Of a DNA stretch of 64,000 nucleotides, positions 62,216 through 64,000 are shown in pieces. How positions within the stretch are numbered: position 1 is the stretch's first letter; each line of letters starts with the position of its first letter. Location: assembly GCA_030426085.1 (NCBI GenBank), contig JAUHYW010000027.1:41759-105758 (forward strand). The letters run 5' to 3'. Source of the stretch: a bacterium (lineage in GTDB: Bacteria; Myxococcota_A; Bradymonadia; UBA7976; UBA1532). A program made the position numbers and the translations under genes. Below the pieces are notes generated by a model. It searched no databases. It saw only the letters and a program-made list of their open reading frames with translations, and was not told where the DNA came from.

Positions 62216-63234
62216 GCGATCGACCGCACATCTTCCGCTGGGACCTGGACAAGACCTACCTCGCCACCGAGTTCGACAGCCTGCGCGACCTCGTGCGCAC
62301 CGCGCTGCAGCGCCCGGCCGACAAGGCCAACGTGCCGGGCAGCGCCGAGCTGCTGCGGGCGCTGCGGGGCGACTCGGGGGGCCGGGCCCAGGTCTTCTTC
62401 ATCAGCGGCAGCCCCCGCCAGATGCGGGGCGTGCTCAGCGAGAAGCTGGCGCTCGATGGCATCCACTACGACGGCTTCATCCTCAAGGACAACCTGGGCA
62501 ACCTGCTGCGGGGCCGCTTCCGCGCCATCAAGGAGCAGATCGGCTACAAGCTGCCGGCCCTGCTCGACGCCCGCAGCCACGCCCCGCTCGACGCCGAAGA
62601 GACCCTGTTCGGCGACGACGCCGAGCGGGACGCCTTCGTCTACAGCCTCTACGCCGACCTGCTCGCTGAGCGGGTGCAGCCGGCGGTGCTCGAGCGGGTC
62701 CTGGACGTCGCCGGGGTCTACCCCGACCAGCGGGAGGCCATCTACGGCGCGCTCGACCGCCTCGAACCGTGCGATCCGGTGCGGCGGGTGATCATCCACC
62801 TCGACCGCAAGAGCCCGCCCATCCGCTTCGAGGCCTATGGCCGGCGGGTCGTCCCGGTCTACAACTACTTTCAGGCGGCGCTGGTGCTCTACGAAGACGG
62901 CCGCCTGCTGCCCGAGACCATCGGCCGCCTGGGCACCGCGCTGCACGCCGAGCACGCCTTCACCCTGCCGATGCTGCTGCGCAGCTTCCAGGACGTGCTG
63001 CGCCGGGGCGGCATCAGCTACGAGGCCGCGCGCCGGCTGGGGGCCCAGGCCCTGCGGGCGGGCATCGAGCGCGAGGTGGTCGATCTCTTCGCCCGGGAGG
63101 CCGCCGATCGCACCGTCATGCCGGCCCGCGAGCGCCCCCAGGCGGTGCCCGACTACCCCAGCCTGCTCGAGCGGGAGTTGCAGCGCCACCGCATCGAGAA
63201 GGCCCGCCGCAAAAAACGACGCCGCTGGCTCTGA
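62212..63234 (+). CDS. App1-like phosphatidate phosphatase domain protein (DUF2183)
   Basis: A 340-residue protein. The N-terminal half carries HAD-like phosphatase motifs of the App1/DUF2183 family: DLDKTYLATEF (Asp-x-Asp-x-Thr class), FFISGSPRQM, HYDGFILKDNL and LFGDDAERDAFVYS. The C-terminal third is helical with a basic tail (KARRKKRRRWL). App1 proteins dephosphorylate phosphatidate. The gene overlaps plsX by four bases (ATGA), giving acyl-phosphate synthesis and phosphatidate removal in one operon. There is no signal peptide, so cytoplasmic. Confidence 0.8.
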   Translation: MSDRPHIFRWDLDKTYLATEFDSLRDLVRTALQRPADKANVPGSAELLRALRGDSGGRAQVFFISGSPRQMRGVLSEKLALDGIHYDGFILKDNLGNLLRGRFRAIKEQIGYKLPALLDARSHAPLDAEETLFGDDAERDAFVYSLYADLLAERVQPAVLERVLDVAGVYPDQREAIYGALDRLEPCDPVRRVIIHLDRKSPPIRFEAYGRRVVPVYNYFQAALVLYEDGRLLPETIGRLGTALHAEHAFTLPMLLRSFQDVLRRGGISYEAARRLGAQALRAGIEREVVDLFAREAADRTVMPARERPQAVPDYPSLLERELQRHRIEKARRKKRRRWL

Positions 63235-63339
63235 TCGCTCTCACCGCGGGTGGAATACGCCATCCGGGTGTCGCATCCTGTCAAAGAAATGAGTTGTCCC
63301 CGGCCCCCGAGCTGACTATCCTGCCATTCGGAGGCAGGC

Positions 63340-63597
63340 ATGACGGACGACGAGCGCAGCGCGATACTGGGCACTTGCGAAGCCATCCACCACGATCTCA
63401 GCCGTATCGAGGGCCGGCTCGCGGGCGTCCCCGGGCGCGTCGATCGATTCGACGAGGCCCTGCACCGCGCCCGCTGGGAGCGCCCCCCACCCCGGCGTGA
63501 TCTCGACGATCGCATGGCCCGCCTCGACGCCCGCCTCACCCGCATCGAGCGCCGCGACGACCGCGAGGGCCCCCCGCCCGGCGAGCTGCGCCCATGA
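63340..63597 (+). CDS. Small coiled-coil protein beside a tail-spike gene
   Basis: An 85-residue charged, helical protein (LSRIEGRLAGVPGRVDRFDE, RMARLDARLTRIERRDDRE) with a GGAGGC site before ATG 63340. It probably forms a coiled coil. Its stop overlaps the start of the baseplate V gene (ATGA), so it belongs to the same tail or injection-system operon. It resembles no named tail protein that I know; a short tether, chaperone or baseplate connector is possible. Confidence 0.6.
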   Translation: MTDDERSAILGTCEAIHHDLSRIEGRLAGVPGRVDRFDEALHRARWERPPPRRDLDDRMARLDARLTRIERRDDREGPPPGELRP

Positions 63598-63998
63598 TCC
63601 GCATCCACGACCCGAGCCTGAGCGACGGGCTGCGCCCCCAGCGCATGCCCGACGCGCGCAACCCGATCCACGGCGTCGTGGTGGGCATCGTCACCAACAT
63701 CGTCGATCCGAAGAGCTGGGGCCGCATCAAGGTCCGCTACCCGTGGTGCCACGACGACGTCGAGAGCAACTGGGCCCGCATCGCCCAGCCCTACGCCGGC
63801 AAGGGCCGGGGCACCTTCTGGCTGCCCGAGGTCGGCGACGAGGTCTGCGTGGCCTTCGACGGGGGCGACCTCAACGTAAGCCCTCCGCGAACCCCAGCAG
63901 GCGAACGGGTGACCGAATCCGGTTCTGGACGCCCTCCGGACGTGAGCCTCAGGCGGCGGCAGCTCGTCGCCGGACCTCGGCCCAGCGGTGGGGCATGA
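63594..63998 (+). CDS. Phage baseplate assembly protein V / VgrG-like spike, interrupted
   Basis: The first 94 codons encode a clear gpV/VgrG OB-fold start: GVVVGIVTNIVDPKSWGRIK, YPWCHDDVESNWARIAQPYA, GRGTFWLPEVGDEVCVAFDG. Homology stops exactly at GGDLN, where a family member would continue into PVVLGSLYN-like sequence. Instead the frame runs into a GTAAGC element end at 63876 and reads 40 unrelated residues to a TGA at 63998. The intact protein would form the central spike base of a phage tail, R-type pyocin, T6SS or extracellular contractile injection system. As it stands the gene is broken. The rest of the gene is presumably beyond the right edge. Confidence 0.75.
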   Translation: MIRIHDPSLSDGLRPQRMPDARNPIHGVVVGIVTNIVDPKSWGRIKVRYPWCHDDVESNWARIAQPYAGKGRGTFWLPEVGDEVCVAFDGGDLNVSPPRTPAGERVTESGSGRPPDVSLRRRQLVAGPRPSGGA

Positions 63999-64000
63999 GC
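63876..64000. mobile_element. Probable IS66-family element end, continuing past the window
   Basis: The element starts GTAAGC, the usual terminal bases of IS66-family insertions, at the exact codon where gpV homology ends. Inside, on the minus strand, a short coding end (63949-64000) fits the C-terminus of an IS66 transposase. The other inverted repeat and the expected 8-base target duplication (it would repeat ACCTCAAC) lie outside. Confidence 0.55.
63949..64000 (-). CDS. C-terminal fragment of a putative IS66 transposase
   Basis: Sixteen residues and a stop are visible (LMPHRWAEVRRRAAAA), reading in from the right edge. The LMPHRWAE stretch recalls the LLPWxW/LLPHRWA ending of IS66-type transposases. 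The fragment is too short for firm identification. The position relative to the GTAAGC end is as expected for the last gene of such an element. Confidence 0.4.
   Translation of the reverse strand, partial: LMPHRWAEVRRRAAAA

Noticed and set aside
1..64000. tRNA, rRNA, CRISPR arrays and complete insertion sequences
   Set aside because: None was recognised by eye; only the partial IS66-like end at 63876 qualifies.

Overview
The window is dense, very GC-rich bacterial chromosome: nearly every codon ends in G or C, and no gene-free stretch exceeds about 300 bases. The gene content suggests a Myxococcota/deltaproteobacterial-type organism. It has many secreted Cys-rich lipoproteins, MopE-like DDDCDxxxDE repeats, an IgGFc-binding-type protein, a VIT/VWA surface protein, DUF4388 and OmpR-type response regulators, and TTG/GTG starts. 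No rRNA, tRNA or CRISPR array was seen. About 46 genes are called.

Layout. 1-6.2 kb: a response regulator with a DUF4388 region (cut by the left edge), a MopE-like lipoprotein, an outer-membrane barrel and a di-haem lipoprotein. 6.3-11.1 kb: a four-gene membrane operon (DUF4178, a coiled-coil protein with a Gly/Ser/Tyr-rich tail, a double DUF350 protein, a membrane aminopropyltransferase) like the accessory genes of PspA-type membrane-stress loci. 11.3-14 kb: a VIT/VWA surface protein with a GlyGly-CTERM-like tail, translationally overlapped by a rhombosortase. 14-21.3 kb: small unknowns, two secreted proteins, and a 1260-residue lipoprotein carrying a lysyl oxidase domain with its copper histidines and Lys/Tyr cofactor pair. 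21.3-30.3 kb: acyl-CoA carboxylase, Uma2 nuclease, a LarA/DUF2088 homologue with a HAD-IB phosphatase, DUF2505-FolE, a metzincin pair and a NIF3 protein.

30.4-40.8 kb: an adenylate cyclase fused to a cyclic-nucleotide-binding fold and a methyltransferase-like domain, then a 2195-residue Cys-rich lipoprotein and a small exported protein. 40.8-45.9 kb (minus strand): a tight lipid operon of cyclic-nucleotide-binding protein, patatin phospholipase, ketoacyl synthase III, acyltransferase, SDR and CMD-family protein. Its first two genes look like a neuropathy-target-esterase split in two. 46-57 kb: IgGFc-binding lipoprotein, a 1457-residue zinc metalloprotease lipoprotein, an OmpR-type regulator, a second membrane aminopropyltransferase and an aldo/keto reductase. 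57-63.2 kb: a transglutaminase-like exported protein, then an operon of cytochrome c, a GH36-like lipoprotein that seems to lack its nucleophile, PlsX and an App1-type phosphatase.

63.3-64 kb: the start of a phage-tail or contractile-injection cluster. Its baseplate V/VgrG-like spike gene is interrupted after codon 94 by what looks like the end of an IS66-family element.

The strongest candidates for something new are the split NTE lipid operon together with the cyclase fusion, the lysyl oxidase lipoprotein, and the VIT/VWA-rhombosortase pair. All functional statements are read from translated sequence and remembered family features; no search was run.
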